Positions 32,918 to 43,655 of a stretch of 64,000 bases of DNA are shown piece after piece. The translations under genes and the position numbers were made by a program. The DNA is taken from NCBI GenBank assembly GCA_029378245.1, contig JARKIF010000120.1, forward strand, positions 39,161 through 103,160. The letters are read 5' to 3'. Numbering within the stretch: the stretch's first letter is position 1; the number at the start of each line of letters is the position of its first letter. The notes beneath the pieces were generated by a model. The model made no database searches, was not told the DNA's origin, and saw nothing but the letters and a program-made list of their open reading frames with translations. The DNA comes from Roridomyces roridus (Eukaryota; Basidiomycota; Agaricomycetes; Agaricales; Mycenaceae).

Positions 32918-35210
32918 CTAGGTTTCCTCTAATACAACGTCCGAAAAGGGTATTCTTTTTCTCGCTGGAGGAGCTCCCACCGTGACCGGAGGCTTTGCCT
33001 TCCGCCTCTCATCGTCCTCGTCTATCGACAGCGCCCGGCTCGCCCTCGTCGGAGTGAGGCCACCGACAGCCCAGCTCACTTCCACCCCAGACTTGATGCT
33101 CCACAACCACACCAGAGCGAACACCGGCGTACTTATGAGAACATTTAAAACTGGGAACAGGTCCGGATATCGCGCCGGCGGCTGGATCGCAAATTCCAGG
33201 ATGTGCCAAACAATAGCCGCCAAATAGACAGCTATTGAGAGCAGTTGGATAAAGGACTTGGATGGGAGCCGAAGGGGGTTGTATCCGAGGAACCGATTCC
33301 ATATCACCATCAACGCGAGGTACTGAACACCCAGACCGTCTCTCCGCAAGAGTGGCCACATGCTGGCTCCGATATTAGATTCGCTGTATGCAAGATTATG
33401 AAAAGCTGACCTGAAGACAGCGATGTTGTTCGCCAGGACGCCCCACCCATACACGGTGGAATCAAGGGGAGCACCGGAGAGTAGAAGGGTGACAGGGAGC
33501 AGAGGAAGTAATATCGTCTTTTCGTGCACCTGGAATGAAAACAGAAAGAAGGACATGGAAGAGGTGAGGAGGGCGTAAGGTAGCAAAGGAAGGAGGGAGT
33601 TATTAAGGAGCGTCTTGGAGCGTCCGGCGGGGAGCTGCGTTTGCCAGGCAACGCGTAATAATACAAGCACGTTGGGTAAAAACCCGAGTGCGGTCAGCGC
33701 GGCGGACAGTTTTATCAACAAGGGGCTTGATAGCCAGTTTTTCCACTTGAAAACCACATTCGAGGCACACCAAAAGTTGGCAACCTTGTCCTCGAATAAT
33801 CCTCGGCCAAACGGAAATATGCGGCTGATTGGGTCGAGGACCGCAGACAAGGGGGCAAACGGCGGGAGGAAGGGGATGAAGAGAACGAGGAATGACAGCA
33901 CAGTGACCAAGGCTAGCCGTAGGAATAACTGTCCTCTGCAAGCAACCGTCAGCTAGGTGATTGCAAGTCGAAAAAGAGGCGCGAACCCAGCAGCCCAGCC
34001 CAAATTGATACACTTTGCTAGAAGATAACCTCCGATGGCAGGAGCGTAATACAATGCCATTTGCTTGAAGCCGAGACTGAGGACAAAGAACACGGCGCCG
34101 ACCAGATCTCGCCCTTGCGCGAAGAAATTGATGGCCAAAAGAGTGAGACCTGATTTCGCTTAGTGCAAACAACGGAGTGTACAAGTCACCTACCCAGCAT
34201 AACCGAGTTGTATTGAAAATGGCCAAAGTCAATCAACAACAACGCGGGTTGGAAGAGTAACGCGAGCAGAGCCAGGTTCTGAGTCCGCTTGGAACGGTTG
34301 CCGTGCCATGAACGTGTAAACAACAGCAGCGCAGGAACATATACAATGGCGTCGAGAAGCACCACGGTCGAGCGCATGAAGACTTTGCTCGCCTCTGTCT
34401 CTATTCCCCGCGACTGGTCCAAAGCAACCCAAGAAGGTTCCAACCAGTGCCCTCTGAATACTGATGAGCATAAATCGACGCGAGTATCGAGACTCCTACA
34501 CGATGCCACAAATCCACGACACATATGCAGTTAATGGTGGGTAATCGAGACCCCAGTACTGCAAGTCGTAAGTGTACCATCGTCGAATAGGAAGGTGAAT
34601 TGTGAGCTCCATCCAGTGTCGCTGGGCCTCGTAGTCCCCGAACATAGGAGGCGTGCCTTGTCCTGCAAAGCACGTTCAGCGCATCTACGTGTCATGGACT
34701 ACAAAACTCACCAGAATAAGACCCAAGACCGACACTAAACTTGATACACGTCGACGCCAGTACCAGACTCGGAATCACCCAGTCCTTCACACCGCGCTTG
34801 TGCATCCACCGCAACCATCTCCTTCCCATTGCATGCTCAATCTCGCGTTCCGACGTCCGTCGCGGGGCATCCACATCTGGGAATTTGAGAGATTGGCCGG
34901 AAAGCGATCCAAATCTCCGTTCCGAATGTGGATTGGGAGACACGGCGCGCGACGAGCTTGGCGAAACAGAACGCGCCCAATGGCGGCCGCTGTCTTGTAG
35001 CAGATGACGGCCGAATCCCAGCGGCTGACGTGGACTTGGAGCCAGTATCTCTGGTCTCTCGTACTCCGAGTCCTGTCGAAAAGTATTTTGTGGACGGTGT
35101 GCTGGTAATGTGGTAGCAGCGGAGCGCAGCGAGTTGACGGACACGGTTCGAATGCGACGCTGGGGAGACTTTCGAGGTCCCTCAGGTGGGAGGGCCGACA
35201 AGACCTCCAT
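32918..35210 (-). CDS. ALG6: ALG6, dolichyl-P-glucose alpha-1,3-glucosyltransferase
   Basis: Adds the first glucose to Man9GlcNAc2-PP-dolichol in the ER lumen. The N-terminal ~120 residues are an unusual Ser/Arg/Pro-rich cytosolic extension. A first membrane segment follows ([18 protein letters not shown]), then the luminal catalytic loop: [37 protein letters not shown] and PLTAYVSW. Multiple hydrophobic segments span the rest ([50 protein letters not shown]). A basic tail ends at 32918. The start at 35210 ([14 protein letters not shown]) is the best ATG. Introns are near 34680-34715, 34515-34545, 34150-34195, 33935-33990 and 33370-33420. Confidence 0.92.
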
Positions 35211-35270
35211 GGCGAAGACAGTTGTCGGAAAGGGTTCGAATGCGACGGGAGGTCCTTCAAGTGGGAGGCG
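35145..35270. repeat. Imperfect direct repeat across the ALG6 start region
   Basis: A 15-mer beginning GGTTCGAATG occurs at 35145-35159 and 35233-35247. Each copy is followed by a GAGGTCC(C/T)TCA(A/G)GTGGGAGG block, with a 13-bp insertion in the first. The copies flank the chosen ALG6 ATG at 35210, so one lies in coding and the other in 5'-leader sequence. Confidence 0.7.
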
Positions 35271-35345
35271 CGTGAAAGACAGTGAGTGATGCGCCCGCAC
35301 TGATTGGAATCACAAAATGATCGGGGCAACTTGACTATGTACAGA

Positions 35346-36216
35346 CTAGTCGACGTCTAGGTCCTCGCCCTCTATTACCACCTCTCCATCCTCTGAGAAC
35401 TTGACGTTCTTCTGCGAGAGAATATGAGATCGGGAAACCTTGGAAAAGAGAAGCTTACTGGATGTGTGGAAGATTTACCAACATATTTGGTGTGGTTGCC
35501 CCATGCCAGTAGGAGCCCGTCTGGATTGGTGAATTCAACGCGGGTGTACGCCAAAGACTTCCCCTGCGAATCTTTAGCACGGCAGAACAGAGGCCTCACT
35601 CCTTACCATTGTTACGAGCTCGGCTTTTCGCCAGTTCAGTTCAGTCTTTGCTTCGAATCATCGACCCACACCTTTCATATGCAGAACATCACCCGTCTTT
35701 CCAGAGGGTCGTGCGAAGGTAGCACCGATGTCAGTGCTGACGCCAGTCTGCGTAGGATTAGAATATGGGCATTGACGGACAAGGAAGGTACAGACCATGA
35801 ACTGGCCCTTGGACCCGACGGCGAGTGACCCAAGGGTATCTTCCGAAGCATGAATTCACTCGTCGACTCAAGGATGAGACCCACCAGTGAGCGACAACAC
35901 GAGCCCTCCGTGAACTGTCTGCTCTCCATTGACTGCCAAGGTTCAGGCGATAGCACAACCACTTACGCCAACTCTGTTCACTGAAAAAAATGAGATGCGC
36001 GCGTATGGACTTTCCGGCACATACAATTATATGGTTCCACTTTAAGAGACGCGGTGACCACGCCAGGAGTCGCGCTATGTAGCTGAAGCTGCCCAGAGAG
36101 TTATTTAAGCTCGAGATCCAGGGAGTAGAAACCGGTGAACATTTGGGAAGCATTGGAAATCGTGTCCTTGAGTATCCAAGAATGACTTCCAAACGCGTCG
36201 AGTGAACCGGAGACAA
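35346..36216 (-). CDS. 4HBT hotdog-fold acyl-CoA thioesterase (ACOT13/THEM2-like)
   Basis: Hydrolyses acyl-CoA thioesters; localisation is not evident. The hotdog core is assembled from short exons: LQLHSATPGVVTASLKVEP, YNLNRVG, NGEQTVHGGLVLSLTDTLG, SLAVGSKGQFM, TGVSTDIGATFARPSGKTG, DVLHMKG, VEFTNPDGLLLAWGNHTKY, and a final KNVKFSEDGEVVIEGED. The HGG of TVHGGLVLSL is the family active-site region. One exon is only 14 nt (35967-35980), between introns of 34 and about 44 nt. The N-terminus is uncertain: no frame upstream of 36110 is clearly better, so the 5' limit is approximate. It is divergent from MNS1. Confidence 0.75.
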
Positions 36217-36294
36217 GCCGACATGGTGTTGGATGTCAGAGAGTCCCTGATCCGGTGGCCGTGCTCTCCATCACCCATCCCATAATTTGCCACG

Positions 36295-38930
36295 ATGAAC
36301 GGGACCAAATTGCGAAGGCGCAAGGCTCCGAAGAATGCCAAGGAGGGAAATCCAGAGAAGGAAGCTGACTCGGAAGAATCGGAGCTGGAATTCGACTTCG
36401 ACTTGTGGAAATACACCAAGATTCTGGCTGTCCCCCTTTTGCTGGCCATCGGGGTGGCTTACTATCTCGTCTGCTTGCTCCCTTTCTTTGAAATCCATTC
36501 ACTTAAACGAACGTCCAGAACCCGACAATATTTACCGAGTTGGCCAAAAGTTATATGGGAGTGTCTGACCAAGAGTTGGCAAAAATGGTGCCCGTGCTCG
36601 AATTCCCGGTCGATTTTTCCGCGAACGTCCACAGGCGGGACGCAGTTGTTCGCGCTTTTCAGGTACTCAATCCGGCACTCTTAGTATCTTCTTCTGACCA
36701 CAGTAGCATGCATGGCTAGCGTATGGTGCGTACCCACCCTAGCAAATCTGTCTTTTCCTTACGGGCTGCAGAAAGGGATGCCATGGGGAACGACGAATAC
36801 CAGTAATTCAATTCCAACTTTCCCGCTTTTCCTCGTCTAAAACTCTGCCAGTCCCATATCCCACGAGGGGACCAACCTGACAGACGCCGGTGGAATAGGT
36901 TACACTGTCGTCGATTCAATCGACACAATGTTGTTAATGGGACTCGACCAGGAGTATTCTCGCGCACGCCAATGGGTCGCTACCAAGATGGATTTCGAAC
37001 GGAATGCTACCTTTAATACTTTTGAGGTCAGTGTGTAATCTATGCTTCATATGCATCTAACATTTGCACAGACGGTCATCCGGGTTCTAGGTGGCCTCCT
37101 TTCGGCATACCACTTCTCAGGCGAGGATTCCCTCTATCTAGAGAAAGCAATAGATCTCGCAGATCGTATCATCCCCGCCTTCAACACTCCTTCCCGCCTA
37201 CCCTTGTCCAATATCAACCTGGCTTTAAGGGAGGGCGCCATCGATCCAAACTGGCCCCAGTTCGTCAGTAGTGCAGAAGTTGCAACGCTGCAATTGGAAT
37301 TCCGATACTTGAGTCTTTTGACGAGCGACCCGATTTACTGGGAAAAGGCTGAAACCGTGAATTTTGCTGCATCCCCCCTCTGGTATACTTGCTAATAGCT
37401 TTCAAGGTGATGCACGTACTAAAAAACTCGCTAATGCCACACGGTCTGGCCTCCATATTTCTCAAGTAGGCTCCATTTCGTCCTCTACGATTTCAATCTG
37501 ACTCAGTTTAGCTGGTACAACGGCGAATTTGTGTTATCAACCCTGAGGCTGGGTTCCAGAGCCGACTCCTACTATGAATACTTACTGTATGTGTCAAGAC
37601 TGCTCGCCATCTTGTTTGCTCACTGTGGCTTAGGAAGCAATACCTCCAGACTGTAATTTTCCTACAGCTGCACATGCTAAGCATCTCACATCCTCTCAGA
37701 ATAACACCGAAGTATTCTATCGCGATGTAGGGGAATTTGCAACTGTGATGAGCTTCACTTACCGCTCGTAGATGTACGCCAACGCGATGGATGCAGTCCA
37801 CAAAACGCTCATCAAGAAGAGCGCCAAGTCCGTTCTGACATACACCTCCGAACTGGTCCCCGAAAAGCACCCTGACGGTCAAATGTAATTCAATCTTCTC
37901 CGTTCAATCCTGGTCGACTGAATTTCATTTCGTAGTTCATGGCGCTTGACTCCAAAGCAGGATCATCTCGTCTGCTTCTTCGGGGGCTCACTCCTGTTGG
38001 GTGCTACTACTGCAGGCGCGCTCGTCCATCCCGTATCAGTTCCCCCGCGAGCAGGAGAGTTGTCCGAGCAAGGCAAGAGGGATTGGGAGACAGGAATCAG
38101 CCTCATCAAGACCTGCATGGCTACGCACAATACTGCCACGTGTGTCCCCTTTTCGTGTCTCTAGTGTTTCATTTAATACGGCTCAGTGGCCTTGCACCGG
38201 AGATTGCACATTTCCGCATTCCAAGTGATGGGATGGGACACGACCCGCAGTACCCTTCGGACTGGTATATCAAGGGTGCCCAGTGAGTTTGCATTCCATT
38301 AAATTCCATCCGATTTGTCTCACCAAGTCAGTACCCGACCGGGAGAACTTCCCCCGTACGACGCGCGCTACATCCTCCGGTACGCGCCTCGTCGTTTGGT
38401 CGAATAATAATCTTACTAGTAGCAGCCCTGAAACCGTAGAATCTCTCTTCCTAGCATTCCGCCTCACAGGTGACGAAATGTATCGAGAGTGGGCCTGGCG
38501 GATCTTTGAAGCCATCGAAAAGCACTGCCGTGTCGAGACCGGAGGGTATGCCAGTATAATCAACGTCGACGAGGTCCCCTCTCGCAAGGAGGATAAAATG
38601 GAGACTTTTATGATGGTTCGTGGATTCCTTGGCCGAGTGTCCCTTTGGCTGAAAATACTATCACAGAGCGAGACTTTGAAGTATCTTTATCTTATTTTTG
38701 CCGACGCTAACGTTCTGCCACTGGACAGTAAGTCAAGCCTCTCCCGCAGATAATCTTCTGACGCGTCGCAGAATATGTACTGAACACGGAGGTAAGCTGC
38801 GCGTCTTCAACGCCATTGCGTCATTCTCAACGCTTGTCAGGCACACCCGTTACCTATATTCGATATACCCCCACAGTTCAAGGACCTCGTGCAGCGCAAC
38901 CCTATGCTATCCCATCCTATTCTAGAATGA
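36295..38930 (+). CDS. MNS1: ER class I alpha-1,2-mannosidase, GH47
   Basis: Trims Man9GlcNAc2 on newly made glycoproteins in the ER. The ATG at 36295 starts a type II membrane protein with a basic/acidic cytosolic tail (MNGTKLRRRKAPKNAKEG) and a signal anchor (ILAVPLLLAIGVAYYLVCLL). Catalytic-domain blocks are GYTVVDSIDTMLLMGL, TFETVIRVLGGLLSAYHFSG, DHLVCFFGGSLLLGA, YILRPETVESLFLAFRLTG, and near the end TEAHPLPI, whose Thr coordinates the catalytic calcium. About ten short introns interrupt it. The stop is TGA 38928-38930. It lies close to ALG6, another N-glycan gene. Confidence 0.9.
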
Positions 38931-39104
38931 AATGGAACAAGTCCGTCATGCACATAATCATATATTGGCCATAGCTTGTGGGTAACTAAAGGTATGTGGT
39001 ACAAGAAAATCCAGACAAATTGGTACATCTAGGTCCGTAAAGTATTTGGGTTTAGTGAGCGATTGTGGTGAGTGGGTTCTGTTACAAATAATAATGGCTT
39101 TAAA

Positions 39105-39779
39105 TTATATGGGCTGGGCGGATAGCACGTCGGCGTAGGATTGCTTGGTCGTGACCGGCTCATCATCGACGCCGTGGATGTGTTCCCAACCATCGTCTAT
39201 GAGGAGGTCGTGAGACACAATGTCGTCAAGGACAATCACGTGTCGATTAGGTGGAATGACGACAAAGTCACCGTCTGGCGCGCATTCAGTTTCTTGGCGC
39301 AACGACGGGGCAAGGAACGTACCGAGGCCTTTCCGCGACTTGGTGCGAGTCGGGAAGGCCACCAGATCTGACAGTTTGACCTCGGGGGTATGTGAGACAT
39401 TGCGTGTCGGTACTCCATCGAGCTCAGTCCGAGTGTCGGTGACCAACGACCCGTCGAGGGGGTCCACGTCGTCAGCGCGCAGCAGTTTCTCCTTCTCTGA
39501 GAACAACGGGACTGTGCTCTTGCGTGACGAGTTGTAGAGCTCTCCCTTGGGAAGCGATGACGTCCACCGGCCCTTGCGGGCCCTCATCTTGACCAGGTCC
39601 GCGGCCTTCTTCATCCGCTGCCGTTCATGCTCGAACGCACGCACATCCTTGAGAGTAGGAGATGCTGGCGTGGACGTTACCAGCAAGGCGTCCTTATCGG
39701 CGGCGGCGTTGACCTTGTTGATAGGAGTGGACGCTGCTGGAGACGATGAGGGCACTGTGGGGCTGACAGTCGAAGACAT
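39105..39779 (-). CDS. Hypothetical disordered protein, single exon
   Basis: An intronless 224-codon frame from ATG 39779 to TAG 39105. The composition is Ser/Thr/Asp-rich, with a basic helix (EHERQRMKKAADLVKMRARK) followed by GRWTSSLPKGELYN. A more ordered hydrophobic stretch follows (FVVIPPNRHVIVLDDIVSH) and a SYADVLSAQPI end. No known domain is recognised. The coding case rests on the long open frame, a sensible start and protein-like composition. It converges on MNS1 (174 bp gap). Confidence 0.6.
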   Translation of the reverse strand: MSSTVSPTVPSSSPAASTPINKVNAAADKDALLVTSTPASPTLKDVRAFEHERQRMKKAADLVKMRARKGRWTSSLPKGELYNSSRKSTVPLFSEKEKLLRADDVDPLDGSLVTDTRTELDGVPTRNVSHTPEVKLSDLVAFPTRTKSRKGLGTFLAPSLRQETECAPDGDFVVIPPNRHVIVLDDIVSHDLLIDDGWEHIHGVDDEPVTTKQSYADVLSAQPI

Positions 39780-40264
39780 GTAGGGCAGGGGTGCAGAAGA
39801 GACGAGGTACAGTTGGTAGTAGTGGTGGTGGTGGTGTAGGGGGAAGAGAGGGAGCTAAGATAACGGAGTAATATATATGGGAGTCGTCGCGTCAAGCCCG
39901 AATAGGAATGCTCGCGCGTGACTCGATCCGAGTCGCGTCGGCGTCTTGCGCAATCTGGCTCACCCGTCCTAATACGACTTGCGGTGCTCCGGAGCCACAG
40001 CGACGGCCGCAGCCCGAAACTCTCTCCACTGGCACTAGTCTTACAGGCCTCCACTGCCTTGACTTTCGGTCCGGGTTCAGCTCAGCCACCATGACGATCG
40101 TGCTCGTGCGCTATTGTGCCACAGTGCACGTTCGCTCAGTAAAATACAATGATACATAACTAGTAACGATATAATCCCTATCGTCATGGAGGAGAATACG
40201 GAACAATATGGCAACTGAATGGATGGTCAATGAAAAATACATGGTCACCACAGCGCTGAAAGCC
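39780..40264. other. Intergenic region with GTG microsatellite
   Basis: 485 bp between the start of the hypothetical gene (39779) and the stop of NAS2 (40265). A short (GTG)5 microsatellite at 39822-39836, read as CAC on the minus strand, lies about 45-60 bp upstream of the hypothetical ATG. No further gene or RNA is seen. Confidence 0.6.
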
Positions 40265-41043
40265 TTACCCGAGGAGTCCGCGACCTCCCCATGCTTTCGG
40301 CGTGAGGCTCAAGAATACTGGCTGGCCAGATCGGAGTACTTTGAGGGGTATCGACCGCTGGGTCGAGGAACAATCTGAATCAGTGAATTCTTGTCTTATC
40401 AACGCACTTACATTCTCATGCGCCGCGACAACCTCCACCAATGGCTTCAGAGAGGAAGAAGAGAATGATTTTTGCGTCAGTGAGCCGAATTTAACCACCA
40501 GATCCTCGCGCTGCAAACCCTAAGCATCGGGAGTGAGATCCGAGTTGCAAGGTTGGACGCAGGACCCACAGCTTCCGCGGCAGGAGACCCTGGAGATACT
40601 CCGTCGACCTTGGCAAATGGCTTGTTACCACTCGCGTCAGGTTCGGGAGACTCAGGCTGGGCCAAAGCAGGGTCGTACACCGACTGCAGGGCTAAAGCAA
40701 GTGAATTCATCACAGCTGCTAAATCGTTGCGCAATTCGATGATTCTGGGCGTGCATAAGTAGCAAGAGAGGTGGTTGTGGCGATTCTCGGGTCTACCTTA
40801 TCCTCGCATTGCGAACCGCGTATATATCAATCGCCAATGGAAAGCCCTCGGCGTCAATCAAAGGAGAGTCGAGCGTGGACGAGTTGGCCGAAAGAATCGA
40901 AACTTGGAACTGGAGTCCTGCCTCGATTGCTTCCTTCTTCGGAGCAAGTCACAGCTCTGAGATCAAAGTTGAAGGTCGGTTGAGGAGACGCGAACCTGTG
41001 CAATCAGTGCGCGGGCGGCGTCTGCTGGAGACTGAGTGGCCAT
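40265..41043 (-). CDS. NAS2: 26S proteasome assembly chaperone Nas2 (PSMD9)
   Basis: Binds the Rpt5 C-terminus during assembly of the proteasome base. The start at 41043 gives MATQSPADAARALI, and after an intron KKEAIEAGLQFQVSIL, SPLIDAEGFPLAIDIYAVRN, then (after a ~54-nt intron) IIELRNDLAAVMNSLALAL. The PDZ-like half has KPFAKVDGVSPGSPAAEA, GLQREDLVVKFGSLT, and PLKVLRSGQPVFLSLTPKAW. It ends with GGRGLLG at 40265, the usual Nas2 end. Length and motif order match the family. Confidence 0.87.
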
Positions 41044-41272
41044 TCGAGCGCCGCGACAAGGTGGAAAGCGATCAAGACGCGACGCCGTGATGCCGAGATC
41101 GAGTGATGTCGCTCTGATCCGGTTCGGACGACTGTACACGAAAAATTCACTGAGAAATTTCTCAGAATCATGGCATTGCATCCTCCCCCGCAAAAGTGCC
41201 TGAATGAGAGACTGGTTCGAGTGTATGGCATTGCAGTTACAACATATAAATACGTATAAATAGTAGGCCGAC

Positions 41273-43206
41273 TCATGCGCTGGTAGCGCTGGCGACAAAG
41301 ACATTATAGTTGAAGAGTGCTGGTGCTCCGTTGAATGTGAAATCGGATCCTGGGGTCTGCAGCGAAACCACAGTTTGCCCATTTCGCTCCAAGGTCCCGC
41401 TCAGCGTTCCACCGGGAGCTATGGGTATAGCGAGCTTGTTTACACCAGGTACGACTTCAAAGGTCTGGGGTGGCGAGATGCCATCAGTGAGGGTCGCTGT
41501 TCCTGGGGCCGTGACCATGACCACGGCCCAGATGTTGTCTTGGGTTATTTGGAACGTCGTCGGGGGTGAAAGCGGATCCTGCGACGAAGCCAATGCGGGA
41601 TGTGGGCGCGCCCACATGATAATTTGATCCTTGTCGATGGTAGGGACGGTACCAGTCTTGAAAGCAGTGGCAAAGTAGCGTGTCAGGTCGAGCCAGTCTT
41701 GGTGAGGGAAACCGTTGACCCAAGGCTCGCTACCAGGAGGCAAGACACCCTTGATAGGCCCTACGTAGTGGCTCTCGCCATAGTCGTTCCAACTAACCTG
41801 ATCAATGGATGAGCTCAGTCATCAACTGGAGGATAGTAGTACGCACAATTTCAACAATGTCAACCTGGTCTCGCAGAGCGACGAGAGTCTCCCATCTCTG
41901 GACCAGCAAATGCTGATCAGCCAAAAAGATGAAATTCTGGTACGATCTCAGTTGTGCATTATTCAAAACACAGCGAGATGGACAAACCTTGTTGAAGGAA
42001 TCCGCTCCGAAATGCCTGAGGACAGGTCAGAACGACCAATCTGACCGCAGGGCTGACTTACGTGAAAAAGTGGGGCGCGACGGCCGCCTAGTAAAGTCAA
42101 CAAGAGTCCGGGACCAAGTCGCAGATATCACTTACCATGTACGTCAACCGTGAACCGCCCGCAGCCAAGTTGGCAAGGTCGCCAATTTGTTGGAGATCGG
42201 TAGCATTGGCACCGATGAATTGATTAAGCGTGTTGGTGAGGCCGTCTCCGGTACCGGCCAGATCGTTTGTGATGCCATTGGCAAGATCAACCGTAACTTG
42301 AATGGGCCACCCAGAGTTAAACTGAAGAAATTCAGGGAATGATTAGATATCAGCAAGTTTGCTTACGTTGAAGGCACCGTCCATGACGCCGGAAAAGTCG
42401 GTGAACGTCGCAGGGTCTATGAAAAAGGATGGGACAAATTGCTGCACGATCAGGAAAAGCGCATGGCTCGCAGGTAATGGGCTCACAATTTTCCCTTGGA
42501 GGTCGGGGTGTTGCGTGAATTGGTTTCTCCAGCCATCGGGTACGCTAGCCTCGCCAAACGTGCACGACTCTCCAGCAAACGCTACAGCGGTTTAATAGAG
42601 TAAAGATGCAGACTCGTAGGCGGCTTACTGGACACAAATGCCTTGCCGCTGACTTGCAAGTGACTAGGTCGGGTCGCAAAGTCCAGGACACGTTGCCGGA
42701 GTGCGGCACCATCATCAGCCGTGGCACAGGGTAAAACACTACAAAAACTTGAATCAAGAGAACGAGAAATACTTCGAAGAATACGAACGACATGTCCAGC
42801 GAGAAGAAGAGTTTAAAGTTACCGCCCAAGGCGTCGGCGGCTTGGAATCTAGAACAGATTCAATTTTTCATTCAAAGCTGGCCGTCGTTGATGAAACTAA
42901 CGCGTTCTGTGTCTGGGTAACTTGGAAATCATCCGGGCCAATGTTGAGCGCGAACCCGTCGATTCCTGAAGCCGAGGCCAGATTCATGTCATCCGTCCTT
43001 GAAAAATGCTGTAAATCACGAGAGCGCAAGTATCAATTGAAGAAAAAATACCAGTCTTGCAGCGTATACGTGAAAGTATTGCCAACGATATGATGAGCTA
43101 CTACGAGCTTCGGGGATGCCTGCCTCTGGTTCAAAGATCGTCTTGAAGGAATGACAGCAGCCTGAGTAGAGAGGGCCAAAAGAAGGACAGTAGAGAGATG
43201 CATCAT
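41273..43206 (-). CDS. GH71 alpha-1,3-glucanase (mutanase), secreted
   Basis: Hydrolyses alpha-1,3-glucan, a fungal cell-wall polymer. The start at 43206 gives a signal peptide (MMHLSTVLLLALSTQAA), then a propeptide-like basic stretch and the GH71 opening KLVVAHHIVGNTFTYTLQDW. Next come GIDGFALNIGPDDFQ, GGNFKLFFSLDMSF and, near the end, WNDYGESHYVGPI, PPGSEPWVNGFPHQDWLDL and TRYFATAFKTG. A beta-sandwich-like C-terminal module follows (DNIWAVVMVTAPGTATLTDG, GTLSGTLERNGQTVVSLQ). About eight short introns were needed. It may act in wall remodelling or mycoparasitism; these cannot be separated by sequence. Confidence 0.88.
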
Positions 43207-43280
43207 GATGGGTGAAGGCGCAGCCTCGGGAGAAGAGAAAAAAGAGCCGGTGTAGGGTATAATGGAAATGGAATGAATCC

Positions 43281-43288
43281 CATTTATA
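43281..43288 (-). promoter_or_regulatory. TATA-box-like element upstream of GH71
   Basis: Read on the minus strand the site is TATAAATG within GGTATAAATGGG, 75-82 bp upstream of the GH71 ATG at 43206. Position and sequence fit a core promoter. The rest of the 43207-43655 interval holds no gene I can support. Confidence 0.45.
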
Positions 43289-43655
43289 CCTCCAATTGTT
43301 CCATTGTGAGGTAGCCCATTGCCATTGTGCGACGCGTGACGTAAGTAAGTTGAATGTTGATGGCATCCAAACACAACATTGTTGACATGTTTGGCCAACC
43401 CAACAATGGCGAGTTCGGCGTAGCGCGCGCTGCACGACTATGCATGTTCCGAGGAAGAATGGACCGACTCTGAATTCCGCGACGAAAAGTCAGTTCCTTA
43501 CTCGTTCCGAGGTGAATTGCACAGATGTTGCTCAGTGAGGGATGATACTCCTGGATTGTTGCTCTGTAACATAGCCTAGTAACTGGTGCACCTGGGTCGT
43601 TGCGATTAATTGCACATGAATACAAGATACAGAATGAGAACCAAGATGTCTGCAA

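Noticed and set aside
39822..39836. GTG run considered as a coding repeat
   Set aside because: It lies upstream of the ATG at 39779 on the minus strand and no frame through it joins the gene.
43284..43655. Open minus-strand frame upstream of GH71
   Set aside because: It overlaps the probable GH71 promoter with a TATA-like site, has no recognisable protein features and no supporting splice structure.
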